A stretch of 64,000 nt of DNA from Collinsella aerofaciens (GTDB lineage Bacteria; Actinomycetota; Coriobacteriia; Coriobacteriales; Coriobacteriaceae), in contig NZ_JAQLFJ010000011.1 in assembly GCF_028206795.1 (NCBI RefSeq), positions 19,969-83,968 of the forward strand, read 5' to 3'. Positions 7,904-16,157 of this stretch are shown piece by piece; within the stretch, counting starts at the first letter, position 1, and every line of letters begins with the position of its first letter. The position numbers and the translations under genes were made by a program. The notes beneath the pieces are model-generated. The model was not told the origin of the DNA and searched no databases. It saw only the letters and a program-made list of their open reading frames with translations.

Positions 7904-9484
7904 ATGGATATCGCTGCGTTTTTGCTGGCTCTTGTGCCGATCATCTGGCTTGTCGTGATGCTGCTGTGCTTTAAATGGCCGGCTTGGAAGGCCGCTATGG
8001 GCTCGTTCGCCCTTTCGTGCGTGCTCGCCTTCGCATGGTGGCGCCTGCCGGTGATGCAGATTGCCTCGGCCTCGCTCGAGGGCTTTTTGATGGCCCTGTG
8101 GCCCATTGTGTTGGTGATTATCGCCGCGGTGTTTACGTATAACCTGTGTGTGCGCACGGGCGCCATGGACGTGATTGGCAGCATGATCACCTCCATCAGC
8201 AGCGACCGCCGTCTGCTGGCGCTGCTCGTGGCTTGGTGCTTCGGTGGCTTTATGGAGGGCATGGCCGGTTTTGGCACCGCCGTTGCCATTCCTGCCGGCA
8301 TGCTTGCGGGCCTGGGTTTTGAGGCCGTACCCGCCGTGCTCATCTGCCTGCTGGCCAACGGCGTGCCCACGCCCTACGGCTCCATTGGCATTCCCACGGT
8401 GTCCGTTGCCGACTTGGTGGGCCTGGATTCCCTGCACTTGGCGACCGTTCAGCTGGTGCAGCTCGCGCCCTTCTTTGTGGCGATGCCGCTGCTTATCGTG
8501 CTGGTTGCGGGCCGTGTCAGCGATGGTCAAGGCAACGTTGCGAGCGTGGGCGAGCGTCTGCACGGCGTTGCCGGTGTGGCACTGCTTTCCGGTGTGTCCT
8601 TTGTAGGTGCGGCCCTGGTCGTTGCCATGTTTGTGGGTCCCGAGCTGGCCGTAGTCGTGGGCTCCATCGTGTCGCTTGCGCTGACCGCCGCGCTTGCCAT
8701 GCGCACCGAGAAGTCGGGACATCTGGATGCGCGCTTCCATATGAATATCGAGGCCGGCGAACAGCTCACCGCTAAGTCGGCGCTTTCGGCTTGGTCGTGC
8801 TTCATCCTGATCTTTGTGCTGCTGTTGGGTACCTCCAACCTGGTGCCCGACGTGCACGCCGCGCTCGCGCCGTTTGCGAGTCACGTGCAGGTGTATTGCG
8901 GCGAGAACCCCGGTACGCTCACGTTTTCGTGGGTCAACACGCCGGGCGTCTGGATTTTCCTGGCGGCGTTTGTCGGTGGTGCCATTCAGGGTGCGTCGCC
9001 GCGCATGATGGGCGAGGTGCTGGCCGCGACCGTCAAGCAGATGATGCCCACGGTCATAACCATGCTTTCGGTGCTGGGTTGCGCCAAGGTGATGGGCTAC
9101 GCCGGCATGATCTCTTCGATCAGTGCATTTTGCATTGCGGTCGCCGGCGGTCTGTACCCGATCCTGGCTCCGTGGATCGGTGCGGTTGGCGCGTTTGTGA
9201 CTGGCTCGGGCACATCGTCAGGCATGCTGTTTGGCCCCATCCAGAGCCAGGCCGCCAAGGCGCTGGGCGTGAGCGACTACTGGATGGTCGCGCTGAACGC
9301 CCTGGGTGTTGCCGCTGGCAAGATGATCTCGCCGCAGACCCTCGCCATTGGTCTTGCCGCCGTTCACGTGCGCGGCAAGGATGCCGAGCTTCTGGGTGCC
9401 ATTCTGCCCTACGCCGCCGGCATGCTGGTCCTCATGAGCGCCATCGCCATGCTCGGCCAAGGCCTGCCGCTGGAGGCTGTTTAG
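7904..9484 (+). CDS. lctP: L-lactate permease family transporter
   Basis: A 526-residue LctP-family permease that takes up L-lactate (or glycolate) with protons. It has about thirteen to fifteen hydrophobic segments. The conserved segments FGGFMEGMAGFGTAVAIPAG (about residue 109), NGVPTPYGSIGIPT (about 150) and GSGTSSGMLFGPIQ (near 435) are all present. The start at 7904 is preferred over an upstream in-frame codon because AAGGAG lies directly before it. The gene stands alone, with no lactate dehydrogenase beside it, and is followed by a large inverted repeat. In a gut anaerobe it could also export lactate; direction is not evident from sequence. Confidence 0.88.
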   Translation: MDIAAFLLALVPIIWLVVMLLCFKWPAWKAAMGSFALSCVLAFAWWRLPVMQIASASLEGFLMALWPIVLVIIAAVFTYNLCVRTGAMDVIGSMITSISSDRRLLALLVAWCFGGFMEGMAGFGTAVAIPAGMLAGLGFEAVPAVLICLLANGVPTPYGSIGIPTVSVADLVGLDSLHLATVQLVQLAPFFVAMPLLIVLVAGRVSDGQGNVASVGERLHGVAGVALLSGVSFVGAALVVAMFVGPELAVVVGSIVSLALTAALAMRTEKSGHLDARFHMNIEAGEQLTAKSALSAWSCFILIFVLLLGTSNLVPDVHAALAPFASHVQVYCGENPGTLTFSWVNTPGVWIFLAAFVGGAIQGASPRMMGEVLAATVKQMMPTVITMLSVLGCAKVMGYAGMISSISAFCIAVAGGLYPILAPWIGAVGAFVTGSGTSSGMLFGPIQSQAAKALGVSDYWMVALNALGVAAGKMISPQTLAIGLAAVHVRGKDAELLGAILPYAAGMLVLMSAIAMLGQGLPLEAV

Positions 9485-9518
9485 CGCCGCCGTGCAGGGT
9501 GTCTTTAAAGAGTCGTGA

Positions 9519-9740
9519 CCAAAAATCGTCAAATATGAGTACTGATACCTTTTCAGTAGCAGCAATTTTGGCCATTTTTAAGACTATCCGACGTATCCAT
9601 CGAGTGGATATGCTGTTGTATCTCCTCAAATGTTCAATAAAAGAAGTCCTTGATGTGAATAAATCTCATCAAGGACTTCTTTTATAAACAAAATAAATGC
9701 ATCCGCAACGGTAACAGTACTCATATTTGCCATTTTTTGG
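9519..9740. repeat. 222-bp palindromic element after the lactate permease gene
   Basis: The outer arms are 9519-9543 (CCAAAAATCGTCAAATATGA...) and 9716-9740 (AGTACTCATATTTGCCATTT...), which are imperfect inverse complements. The centre is a perfect 19-bp stem, 9637-9655 with 9667-9685 (core AAGAAGTCCTTGATG), around an 11-base loop. The middle parts of the two arms have diverged. The element is A+T-rich compared with its surroundings. The central hairpin could serve as a terminator for lctP. Confidence 0.75.
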
Positions 9741-9825
9741 CCACAGCCCTTCAGAGAATCTACGAAAACGGTCCTGTGCCGGCATCCGGGGACGGTCCTT
9801 GGTTGTTGCCTGTTCAAGAGTGTCC

Positions 9826-9862
9826 CCAGCGACTAGTCGTTTAAAAACGTCCCCAATGACTA
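9826..9862. repeat. Short dispersed repeat with GACTAGTCGTTTAA and AACGTCCCCAATGACTA
   Basis: A 37-bp motif containing two opposed TAGTC-type half-sites and GTCCCC. An almost identical copy lies at 29475-29507, before rho. The stretch between this motif and the pckA start otherwise holds only leader sequence. Confidence 0.6.
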
Positions 9863-10002
9863 GGCCGCTTGCGTGCGATTTTTGACCGTTGGGCGGGCGC
9901 TTCGCCGTTGCCGCAAAAACGTTTTTGCATATCGGGTACAACGGGCTTTACGTGAGTAAAGTGCGCGCCTCGTCCACGTGTCGCGCTTTTAAAGGAGGCC
10001 CC

Positions 10003-11673
10003 ATGCCAGGTATTACCCCTGCAGAAGTTCTGTCCAACTTTGGCATTACGCTGGTCGAAGATCCTGCCGAGAACCAGCCCCGCCTGCTGGTCGACCTGCC
10101 GGCAGCCGAGCTCGTCGAGCACGCCATCCGTCGCAACGAAGGTCGTATGGCCTCCAACGGCGCGCTGGTGATCGAGACGGGGGAGCGCACTGGCCGCTCG
10201 CCTAATGACCGCTTTATCGTTGACACCCCCGATGTTCACGACAAGATTGCCTGGGGTGCCGTCAACCGCCCGCTGTCTGTCGAGAGCTACGAGGCCATCA
10301 AGGCCGGCATCGTCGACTATCTCAACGAGCGCGACGTGTTCGTCACTCGCGGTATGGCCGGTGCCGACCGCAACCATACGCGTCGTCTGCTTGTCGCCTG
10401 CGAGCGTGCCAGCCAGGCGCTCTTTATTAAGCAGATGCTCGCCCGCCCGCTTGCCCGTGAAATCGCACGCACCGGCGAGCCGGACTTCTGTGTGCTCGCC
10501 GCGCCGGGCTACCAGTGCGATCCCGCCATCAAGGGCCTCAACTCCAGCGCCGCCGTGGTCATTAACTTCCAGGAGCGCGTGATTCTGGTCGCCGGCACCG
10601 GCTACTCCGGCGAGATCAAAAAGTCCATTTTCAGCGTCATGAATTACCTGCTGCCCGTCGAGGACGACGTGCTGCCCATGCACTGCTCGGCCAGTATGGA
10701 TCCCGTCACGCACGAGACCGCCGTGTTCTTTGGCCTGTCCGGCACCGGCAAGACCACGCTTTCGGCCAATCCCACGCGCCTGCTGATCGGCGACGACGAG
10801 CACGGCTGGTCTGACATGGGCATCTTTAACATCGAGGGTGGCTGCTACGCCAAATGCGAGGGCCTGGACGCCTTCCACGAGCCCGAGATCTTCAACGCTG
10901 TCCGCTTTGGCGCGATCTGCGAAAACGTGGTGCTCGACGAGAACCGCAAGCCCAACTACGACGACATCTCGATCACGCACAACACGCGCGTGGCATACCC
11001 TGTGGAGCACATTCCCAACGCGTGGACCAAGGGCATGGGCACCACTCCAAGCGTCGTGCTGTTCCTGACCTGCGATGCCTTTGGCGTGCTGCCGCCCATC
11101 TCACGCCTGACGGCCGATGCCGCCATGTACCACTTCGTGACGGGCTTTACGGCCAAGATCCCCGGCACCGAGGTCGGCGTCACCGAGCCCACGCCCACGT
11201 TCTCTTCGCTGTTTGGCGAGCCGTTTATGCCGCTCGACCCCATGGTCTATGCCAAGATGCTCGGTGAGCGCATCGCCGACGGCCGCACGCGTGTGTACCT
11301 GGTCAACACCGGCTGGATCGGCGGCGGCTACGGCGTGGGCCATCGCATCGAGCTTGCCTACACGCGCGCCCTGGTGGCCCGCGCCCTCGACGGTACCATC
11401 GAGGACAGCGAATTCGTGCATGACGATATCTTTAACGTCGACATTCCCACCACGTGCCACGGCGTGCCCGACGGCATCCTGGTGCCGCGCCAGTATTGGC
11501 AGAGCACCGCTCGCTACGACGAGGCCGCGCACAACTTGGCCGTGATGTTCGAGGAGAACTTCGAGAAGAAGTACTCGCACCTGCCCGAATCTGTCAAGGC
11601 CGCCGGTCCGCACGCTCAGGTGCACGCCGACGCCCGTCATCGCGGCCACGGCCTGCTGGGACTTCGCCACTAG
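10003..11673 (+). CDS. pckA: Phosphoenolpyruvate carboxykinase (ATP)
   Basis: A 556-residue ATP-dependent PEP carboxykinase that interconverts oxaloacetate and phosphoenolpyruvate. In anaerobic gut bacteria it often runs toward CO2 fixation and ATP formation. The kinase-1a P-loop GLSGTGKTTLSA lies near residue 244 and is followed by IGDDEHGW, the metal-binding kinase-2 motif. ERTGRSPNDRF near residue 60 is the conserved substrate-site segment. The start at 10003 was chosen for AAAGGAGG seven bases upstream; an in-frame extension upstream has no such site. The length is slightly above the usual 530-540. It is followed by a REP-like hairpin that can act as terminator. Confidence 0.95.
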   Translation: MPGITPAEVLSNFGITLVEDPAENQPRLLVDLPAAELVEHAIRRNEGRMASNGALVIETGERTGRSPNDRFIVDTPDVHDKIAWGAVNRPLSVESYEAIKAGIVDYLNERDVFVTRGMAGADRNHTRRLLVACERASQALFIKQMLARPLAREIARTGEPDFCVLAAPGYQCDPAIKGLNSSAAVVINFQERVILVAGTGYSGEIKKSIFSVMNYLLPVEDDVLPMHCSASMDPVTHETAVFFGLSGTGKTTLSANPTRLLIGDDEHGWSDMGIFNIEGGCYAKCEGLDAFHEPEIFNAVRFGAICENVVLDENRKPNYDDISITHNTRVAYPVEHIPNAWTKGMGTTPSVVLFLTCDAFGVLPPISRLTADAAMYHFVTGFTAKIPGTEVGVTEPTPTFSSLFGEPFMPLDPMVYAKMLGERIADGRTRVYLVNTGWIGGGYGVGHRIELAYTRALVARALDGTIEDSEFVHDDIFNVDIPTTCHGVPDGILVPRQYWQSTARYDEAAHNLAVMFEENFEKKYSHLPESVKAAGPHAQVHADARHRGHGLLGLRH

Positions 11674-11688
11674 CGTCGCCTCAGACCC

Positions 11689-11729
11689 AAAACCACCATA
11701 AAGGGGACAGGCACCTTTGTGGTGGTTTT
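11689..11729. repeat. REP-like hairpin, copy 1 (terminator position)
   Basis: A 41-bp palindrome, AAAACCACCATAAAGG / CCTTTGTGGTGGTTTT, with GGACAGGCA at the turn. It is the first of six copies in this window. It begins 16 bp after the pckA stop and ends in a T run, so it probably also terminates transcription. Confidence 0.85.
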
Positions 11730-11900
11730 ACTCGCGCGGATGACTCGGGTTACAATACGCCTAACATATCGCTCCCTTCTCCGGATGGGGGCAGCGTAAG
11801 CGCTCTTGTGGCGGCACCGTAGGACTTTGAAGGTGGCCGTCGTAAGGGCGCTTTTTGTTTAGGCGCCCTCGCTCGGGCGCGCACGATGAAGGGAGAGCGC

Positions 11901-12620
11901 ATGAAGAGCTTTATTGCCGAGGATTCGTTTTGGGAGCTATTTCCGCAGGCGGCTGTCGGTGTTGCGGTCGTAAAGGGCATGAAGCCCGCGGCTCAGATTC
12001 CTCAAGAGGACGTGGACGCGATTGCGGCGTTGCTCGACCGCGCCAATATCGACGCGGAGCGTCATCTGACCAGCGATACTATCAGCGAGAACGCACCGGT
12101 CAAGGCATGGCGCGAGGCTTATCGGCTGTTCAAGACCAAAAAGGGCGCGCGTTGCTCAATTGAGAACCTGCTCAAGCGCGTGCTCAAGGGCAAACCGGTG
12201 GGCCACATTACGCCCGCGGTGGACATCTACAACACGGTGTCGCTGACCTACGCGCTGCCCGTTGGCGGCGAGGACCTGCATGCGATTGAGGGGGATCTTC
12301 GCTTGAAGGTGACTGACGGCGGCGATGCGTTCCTGCCACTTGGCGAGGAAACGGATGACCCGACGCTGCCCGGCGAGCTCGCCTATATCGATGATGCGGG
12401 CGCCGTATGCCGCTGCTGGAACTGGCGCGATGGCGTTCGCACGGCGCTGTCCGACGATTCGGCCGATGCATTCCTGGCGATTGAGTGCGTGGAGCCCGAG
12501 CGGATGGGGGATTGCCAGGCCGCGATCGATCGCTTAGCCGAGCTGCTTGAGCGCTATCTGGGAGCGACGGTTGTCGTTAAGACGCTTGTGACCCGCGACA
12601 ATCCCTGCGTGGAACTGTAG
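11901..12620 (+). CDS. B3/B4 tRNA-binding domain protein
   Basis: A 239-residue stand-alone B3/B4 domain protein, the module that in phenylalanyl-tRNA synthetase beta subunits carries editing activity. Free-standing relatives are thought to act on mischarged tRNA or are uncharacterised. Supporting segments are NLLKRVLKGKPVGHITPAVD, NTVSLTYALPVGGED and YIDDAGAVCRCWNWRDG. The start at 11901 follows GGGAGAGCGC; an ATG fifteen bases earlier lacks a good ribosome binding site. The gene lies between two REP-like hairpins and appears monocistronic. Confidence 0.75.
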   Translation: MKSFIAEDSFWELFPQAAVGVAVVKGMKPAAQIPQEDVDAIAALLDRANIDAERHLTSDTISENAPVKAWREAYRLFKTKKGARCSIENLLKRVLKGKPVGHITPAVDIYNTVSLTYALPVGGEDLHAIEGDLRLKVTDGGDAFLPLGEETDDPTLPGELAYIDDAGAVCRCWNWRDGVRTALSDDSADAFLAIECVEPERMGDCQAAIDRLAELLERYLGATVVVKTLVTRDNPCVEL

Positions 12621-12648
12621 CGACGCCTGCGGATCATGTTCGCCGGTC

Positions 12649-12690
12649 AAAACCACTACAAAGGTGCCTGTCCCCTTTGTGGTGGTTTTT
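12649..12690. repeat. REP-like hairpin, copy 2
   Basis: AAAACCACTACAAAGGTGCC.../...CCTTTGTGGTGGTTTTT, lying 28 bp after the B3/B4 gene. Its turn reads GGTGCCTGTCCCC, the inverse orientation to copy 1. It is a likely terminator. Confidence 0.85.
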
Positions 12691-12793
12691 ATGTTGATGG
12701 GTTAACAAATGGGATATTTGGGTATGGGTGTTGCCTCGTGCGGCTAAGATGTTTACCCGTTAGCATCATGTAAGCGAAAGGCGGTCGTCTCCC

Positions 12794-13243
12794 ATGCAGC
12801 AGAACGACGAGACACGTTTCGAGGACTTTGTCGGACTGATCAGCGGGCTCTACAAGGAGATCCAGCGCATTAAGACATCCGAGGGCGCAAGGCTGGGCCT
12901 CAAGGGCTCCGACGTTATGTGCCTGTACTATCTTGAGCGCAGCAAGGACGGCCTGACTGGCGCTGACCTGGCTCGCATGGCAGGCGTGACCCGTGCCGCC
13001 GTCTCGCGCACGCTCGCGCATCTGGAGGAGGGCGGCTACGTCGAGGTCGACGACTCGGGTGATGCGGCCGTTAAGTATCGTGCCCCGGTGCGCCTGACCG
13101 CTCTGGGCGGCGAGAGCATGAGCGAGGCGGACCGCATCATTCGCGAGGTGCTCGACACCACCGGTAAGGCTATGGGTGTGGAGCAGCGCGAGCAGATGTA
13201 TGCGTCGCTGCGTACGATTCTCAACACCCTGCGTGAGATCTAA
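12794..13243 (+). CDS. MarR-family transcriptional regulator
   Basis: A 149-residue winged-helix repressor of the MarR type. The DNA-binding unit is clear: LTGADLARMAGVTRAAVSRT (helix-turn-helix, about residues 55-75) followed by the wing YVEVDDSGDAAVKYRAPVRL and the conserved LTALGGESM. It starts at the ATG after GAAAGGCGG. The next gene, encoding a DegV fatty-acid-binding protein, follows on the same strand after about 120 bp. MarR regulators commonly control neighbouring genes, but no operator was identified. Confidence 0.88.
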   Translation: MQQNDETRFEDFVGLISGLYKEIQRIKTSEGARLGLKGSDVMCLYYLERSKDGLTGADLARMAGVTRAAVSRTLAHLEEGGYVEVDDSGDAAVKYRAPVRLTALGGESMSEADRIIREVLDTTGKAMGVEQREQMYASLRTILNTLREI

Positions 13244-13362
13244 GGCCGCCAAGGCATTTGCCTCCCATTAAAAACTGCATAGTCCCGTTTGAGCGCGTAT
13301 GCCGTGCCGGGGCATTGCTGTCAAAATTCCCCGCGCGGGACCTGCGCAAGAAAGGATTCGTT

Positions 13363-14217
13363 ATGTCCGTCCGCATTATTACCGATTCCGCAAGCGATAT
13401 GTCGCCGGCGGAGCACCCCGCTCTGCGTGTTCTGCCGCTGTCCGTCACCTTTGGCACCGATGTGTATATGGATGGCGTCGACATCGATCACCAGCGCTTT
13501 TACGAGATGCTTGTGGAGCGCGATGAGCTGCCCAAGACCGGTCAGGTCAACCCGTACGCCTTTTCGCAGGCGATTGCCGAAGCGCGTGAGGCCGGCGATG
13601 AGGCCGTGATTATTACCGTGGGCGCCAAGCTCTCGGGCACCAACCAGAGTGCTCGTACGGCACTTGCCGAGGCGCCGGGCGGCGACATGTTCGTCGTGGA
13701 CAGCAATAACGTGACCTTGGGCGAGCGCGTGCTGGTCGAGTATGCGCTGCGCCTGGTGGACGAGGGCCAGGGCGCGGCTCAGGTTGCGGCGGCTGTCGAG
13801 GCCGTGCGCGACCGCGTGGTCGTCATCGGCCTGCTCGAGACGCTGGAGTACCTGGTGCGCGGCGGTCGCCTGTCTGCTGCGGCCGGTGCCGTGGGTACGC
13901 TGCTCAACGTAAAGCCCGTGGTGGCTGCCGAGGACGGTCTGATCGTGCAGCTGGGCAAGGCGCGCGGTTCCAAGAACGGACGTAACCTGCTCAACCAGAA
14001 GGTCGAAAAGGCGGGCGGCATCGACTTTTCCATGCCGCTGGCGCTCGGCTATACGGGCCTTTCGGATGCGGTGCTCAAGAAGTATATCGAGGACAGCGCG
14101 GCACTGTGGGCTGGCCATACCGAGGGCGAACTGCCCGTTCACACCATCGGCGCCACCATCGGCACCCATGTAGGCCCCGGCGCCGTAGCCGTAGCCTTCT
14201 TCCAGCCCGTTAACTAG
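13363..14217 (+). CDS. DegV family fatty-acid-binding protein
   Basis: A 284-residue DegV (FakB-like) protein. Family members bind a single fatty acid and hand it to the FakA kinase for phosphorylation and phospholipid synthesis. The typical start RIITDSASDM, the segment TSQPNPYAF-like KTGQVNPYAFSQAI, the ligand-site motif GAKLSGTNQSARTA and the RGGRLSAAAGAVGTLLNVKP stretch are all present. The start at 13363 follows AAGAAAGGA; the longer frame upstream has no ribosome binding site. No fakA is seen in the window. Downstream is a REP-like hairpin. Confidence 0.9.
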   Translation: MSVRIITDSASDMSPAEHPALRVLPLSVTFGTDVYMDGVDIDHQRFYEMLVERDELPKTGQVNPYAFSQAIAEAREAGDEAVIITVGAKLSGTNQSARTALAEAPGGDMFVVDSNNVTLGERVLVEYALRLVDEGQGAAQVAAAVEAVRDRVVVIGLLETLEYLVRGGRLSAAAGAVGTLLNVKPVVAAEDGLIVQLGKARGSKNGRNLLNQKVEKAGGIDFSMPLALGYTGLSDAVLKKYIEDSAALWAGHTEGELPVHTIGATIGTHVGPGAVAVAFFQPVN

Positions 14218-14227
14218 CCCACCTGCC

Positions 14228-14267
14228 AAAACCACCACAAAGGGGACAGGCACCTTTGTGGTGGTTT
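14228..14267. repeat. REP-like hairpin, copy 3
   Basis: AAAACCACCACAAAGG.../...CCTTTGTGGTGGTTT, eleven bases after the DegV stop. It lies so close to the next gene (start 14297) that its 3' arm falls within that gene's upstream region. Confidence 0.85.
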
Positions 14268-14296
14268 ATGCTATTCCGGGTGGAAGGGGGCGAGCA

Positions 14297-14617
14297 ATGG
14301 CGTCTGAGGGCTTTTTTGAGCGGGTGTACGAGGTGGTCGAGCAGATTCCCGAGGGGATGGTCGCCACGTATGGTCAGGTGGCGCTGCTTGCTGGACGTCC
14401 ACGAAGTGCGCGGTACGTGGGGTATGCCCTGCATGGCAATCCGCGCCCCGGCGAGATTCCCTGTCACCGCGTGGTGTTTGCCGATGGCCGCATATGCGAT
14501 GGTTTTGCTTTTGGCGGTCCCGATGCTCAACGTGAGCTTTTGCTAGGGGAGGGTGTGGCGTTTAAGGACGACATGCACGTCGACTTGGCCGCCTGTCGCT
14601 GGCCTGCAGGGCTCTAG
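14297..14617 (+). CDS. MGMT-family (methylated-DNA-cysteine methyltransferase-like) protein
   Basis: A 106-residue protein equal to the C-terminal DNA-binding and active-site domain of O6-alkylguanine-DNA alkyltransferases. It shows VYEVVEQIPEGMVATYGQVA, the conserved RSARYVGYALHGNP, and IPCHRVV, which keeps the acceptor cysteine that alkyltransferase-like (ATL) proteins have replaced. It lacks the N-terminal domain of Ogt/Ada, as many short MGMT-family proteins do. It may repair or only flag alkylated guanine. The start follows GGAAGGGGG. It stands between two REP-like hairpins. Confidence 0.85.
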   Translation: MASEGFFERVYEVVEQIPEGMVATYGQVALLAGRPRSARYVGYALHGNPRPGEIPCHRVVFADGRICDGFAFGGPDAQRELLLGEGVAFKDDMHVDLAACRWPAGL

Positions 14618-14634
14618 CGGCTCTGCCGTCGCTT

Positions 14635-14674
14635 AAACCACCACAAAGGTGCCTATCCCCTTTGTGGTGGTTTT
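14635..14674. repeat. REP-like hairpin, copy 4
   Basis: AAACCACCACAAAGG.../...CCTTTGTGGTGGTTTT with turn TGCCTATCCC, one base different from the usual TGCCTGTCCC. It lies 17 bp after the MGMT-family gene and is a likely terminator. Confidence 0.85.
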
Positions 14675-14855
14675 GGCAGGTTTACCGAGGTTAACTTATG
14701 GAGAAGGTATGGCGGCGCGGTTTGTCGCAGCAAAGTAAACCACGGTGAACTATATTGTTTTCAGCAACGGAGCAGGCAATAGGCGATGAAAAAGCCTGCC
14801 CTGTTGAGTTTGATTCGCATTCCTCCCCTCTGTGCGATTCAACGGTGTACTTCGG

Positions 14856-14895
14856 GAACAGGCCCGCTGGCAACTATCTGCCAGCGGGCCTGTTC
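14856..14895. terminator. Strong 15-bp hairpin between the MGMT-family gene and trpS
   Basis: A perfect stem GAACAGGCCCGCTGG / CCAGCGGGCCTGTTC with a 10-base loop, 54 bp past the trpS stop. It probably ends trpS transcription on the minus strand, although no long U run follows. The rest of the 330-bp gap holds nothing recognised besides REP-like copy 4. Confidence 0.6.
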
Positions 14896-14948
14896 CTGTT
14901 TCGGTGAGGATTCAGCCTCACCGTCTATGTTGTGCGAAGGCGCTTTGC

Positions 14949-15998
14949 CTAGTACACCATGCCCATGGCGTCCTGAACCTCGGCCAGGGTCTGCTCGGCA
15001 ATCTCGTTGGCGCGACGGTTGCCCTCGTGCAGCACGTCCTTCACATAGTCCAGATCGTTCTCATAGCGCTGACGACGCTCGCGGATCGGCGCGAAGTACT
15101 CGTTGACGGCCTCGGTCACGTACTTCTTGAGCTGGCCGGAGCCGCCCATGCCAATCTCCTCGGCAATCTCGACCTCGGAACGGCCAGTGCAGATGGCGGC
15201 GGTTGAAAGCAGGCCGGACACGCCGGGGCGGTTCTCGGGATCGAACGTGATCATGCGCTCGGAGTCGGTCTGGCTCTTCTTGATGCGCTTGGCCGTCTCC
15301 TCGGCGGTCATCGAGATGTTGATGGCGTTGCCGTAGCTCTTGCTCATCTTGCGACCGTCCAGGCCCGGCAGTAGCGGGGTCTCGGACAGCAGCGCTTCGA
15401 CCTCGGGGAACACTTTGCCGTAGCGGTTGTTAAAGCGGCGGGCGATGGTGCGGGTGAGCTCGATGTGCGGCAGCTGGTCGCGACCGACGGGCACCACATT
15501 GCCCTTGCAGAACAGGATGTCGCAGGCCTGGTGCACCGGGTAGGTGAGCAGAAGGCCGGTGAGCTCGTGGCCCGAGGCCTCCATCTCGGCCTTGACCGTG
15601 GGGTTGCGCGCCAGCTCGGCCTCGGAGACCAGCGACAGGAACGGCAGCATGAGCTGGTTGGCGGCGGGCACGGCGGAGTGCGCGTAGATCATGGTCTTGT
15701 CGGGGTCGATGCCGCAGGCAAGGTAGTCCATGACCATGTTGTACACGTTGTCCTGGATGTGCTCGGTCGTGTCGCGGTCAGTGATGACCTGGTAGTCGGC
15801 GATGAGCACGTTGGTCTTGGCGCCCATGTTCTGCAGCTCAACACGGCCCTTAAGGGTGCCGAAGTAGTGACCCAGATGCAGACGGCCGGTGGGGCGGTCG
15901 CCGGTGAGCATGGTGAACTTGTCGGGCGTCTTGGCCAGGCCCTCGCGAATGGCGTTGCTCTTTTGCAGCGCGACTTCGTAGCTGTTCTCGTTTGGCAT
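14949..15998 (-). CDS. trpS: Tryptophan--tRNA ligase
   Basis: A 349-residue class I aminoacyl-tRNA synthetase that charges tRNA-Trp. The HIGH-type signature appears as GRLHLGHYF (residues 39-47) after LTGDRPTG, and the KMSKS loop as GRKMSKSYGN near residue 217. YPVHQACDIL and GRDQLPHIELTR are typical of TrpRS. The start at 15998 is chosen because AGGAGCAATT precedes it; the frame remains open upstream for another 48 codons with no support. Length fits the family. Confidence 0.95.
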   Translation of the reverse strand: MPNENSYEVALQKSNAIREGLAKTPDKFTMLTGDRPTGRLHLGHYFGTLKGRVELQNMGAKTNVLIADYQVITDRDTTEHIQDNVYNMVMDYLACGIDPDKTMIYAHSAVPAANQLMLPFLSLVSEAELARNPTVKAEMEASGHELTGLLLTYPVHQACDILFCKGNVVPVGRDQLPHIELTRTIARRFNNRYGKVFPEVEALLSETPLLPGLDGRKMSKSYGNAINISMTAEETAKRIKKSQTDSERMITFDPENRPGVSGLLSTAAICTGRSEVEIAEEIGMGGSGQLKKYVTEAVNEYFAPIRERRQRYENDLDYVKDVLHEGNRRANEIAEQTLAEVQDAMGMVY

Positions 15999-16157
15999 AA
16001 TTGCTCCTAACGTATGTTCATGGGTCAAGATGATAACGCGTTTATTGGAGGGGCGGGGCGTAAGTAGGCGAGGGGCTGGCAAGGGGTGGCTTACGCGATT
16101 GATGCGATGTAGTTGCACTTGGTCAGCGATGCCTTGGCACATTCTCGGCAGCTTACC

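Noticed and set aside
9626-9817. A short frame reading NMSTVTVADAF and IKEVLD in the palindrome after lctP
   Set aside because: Similar peptides appear on both strands because the DNA is palindromic; there is no ribosome binding site, so it is not treated as a gene.
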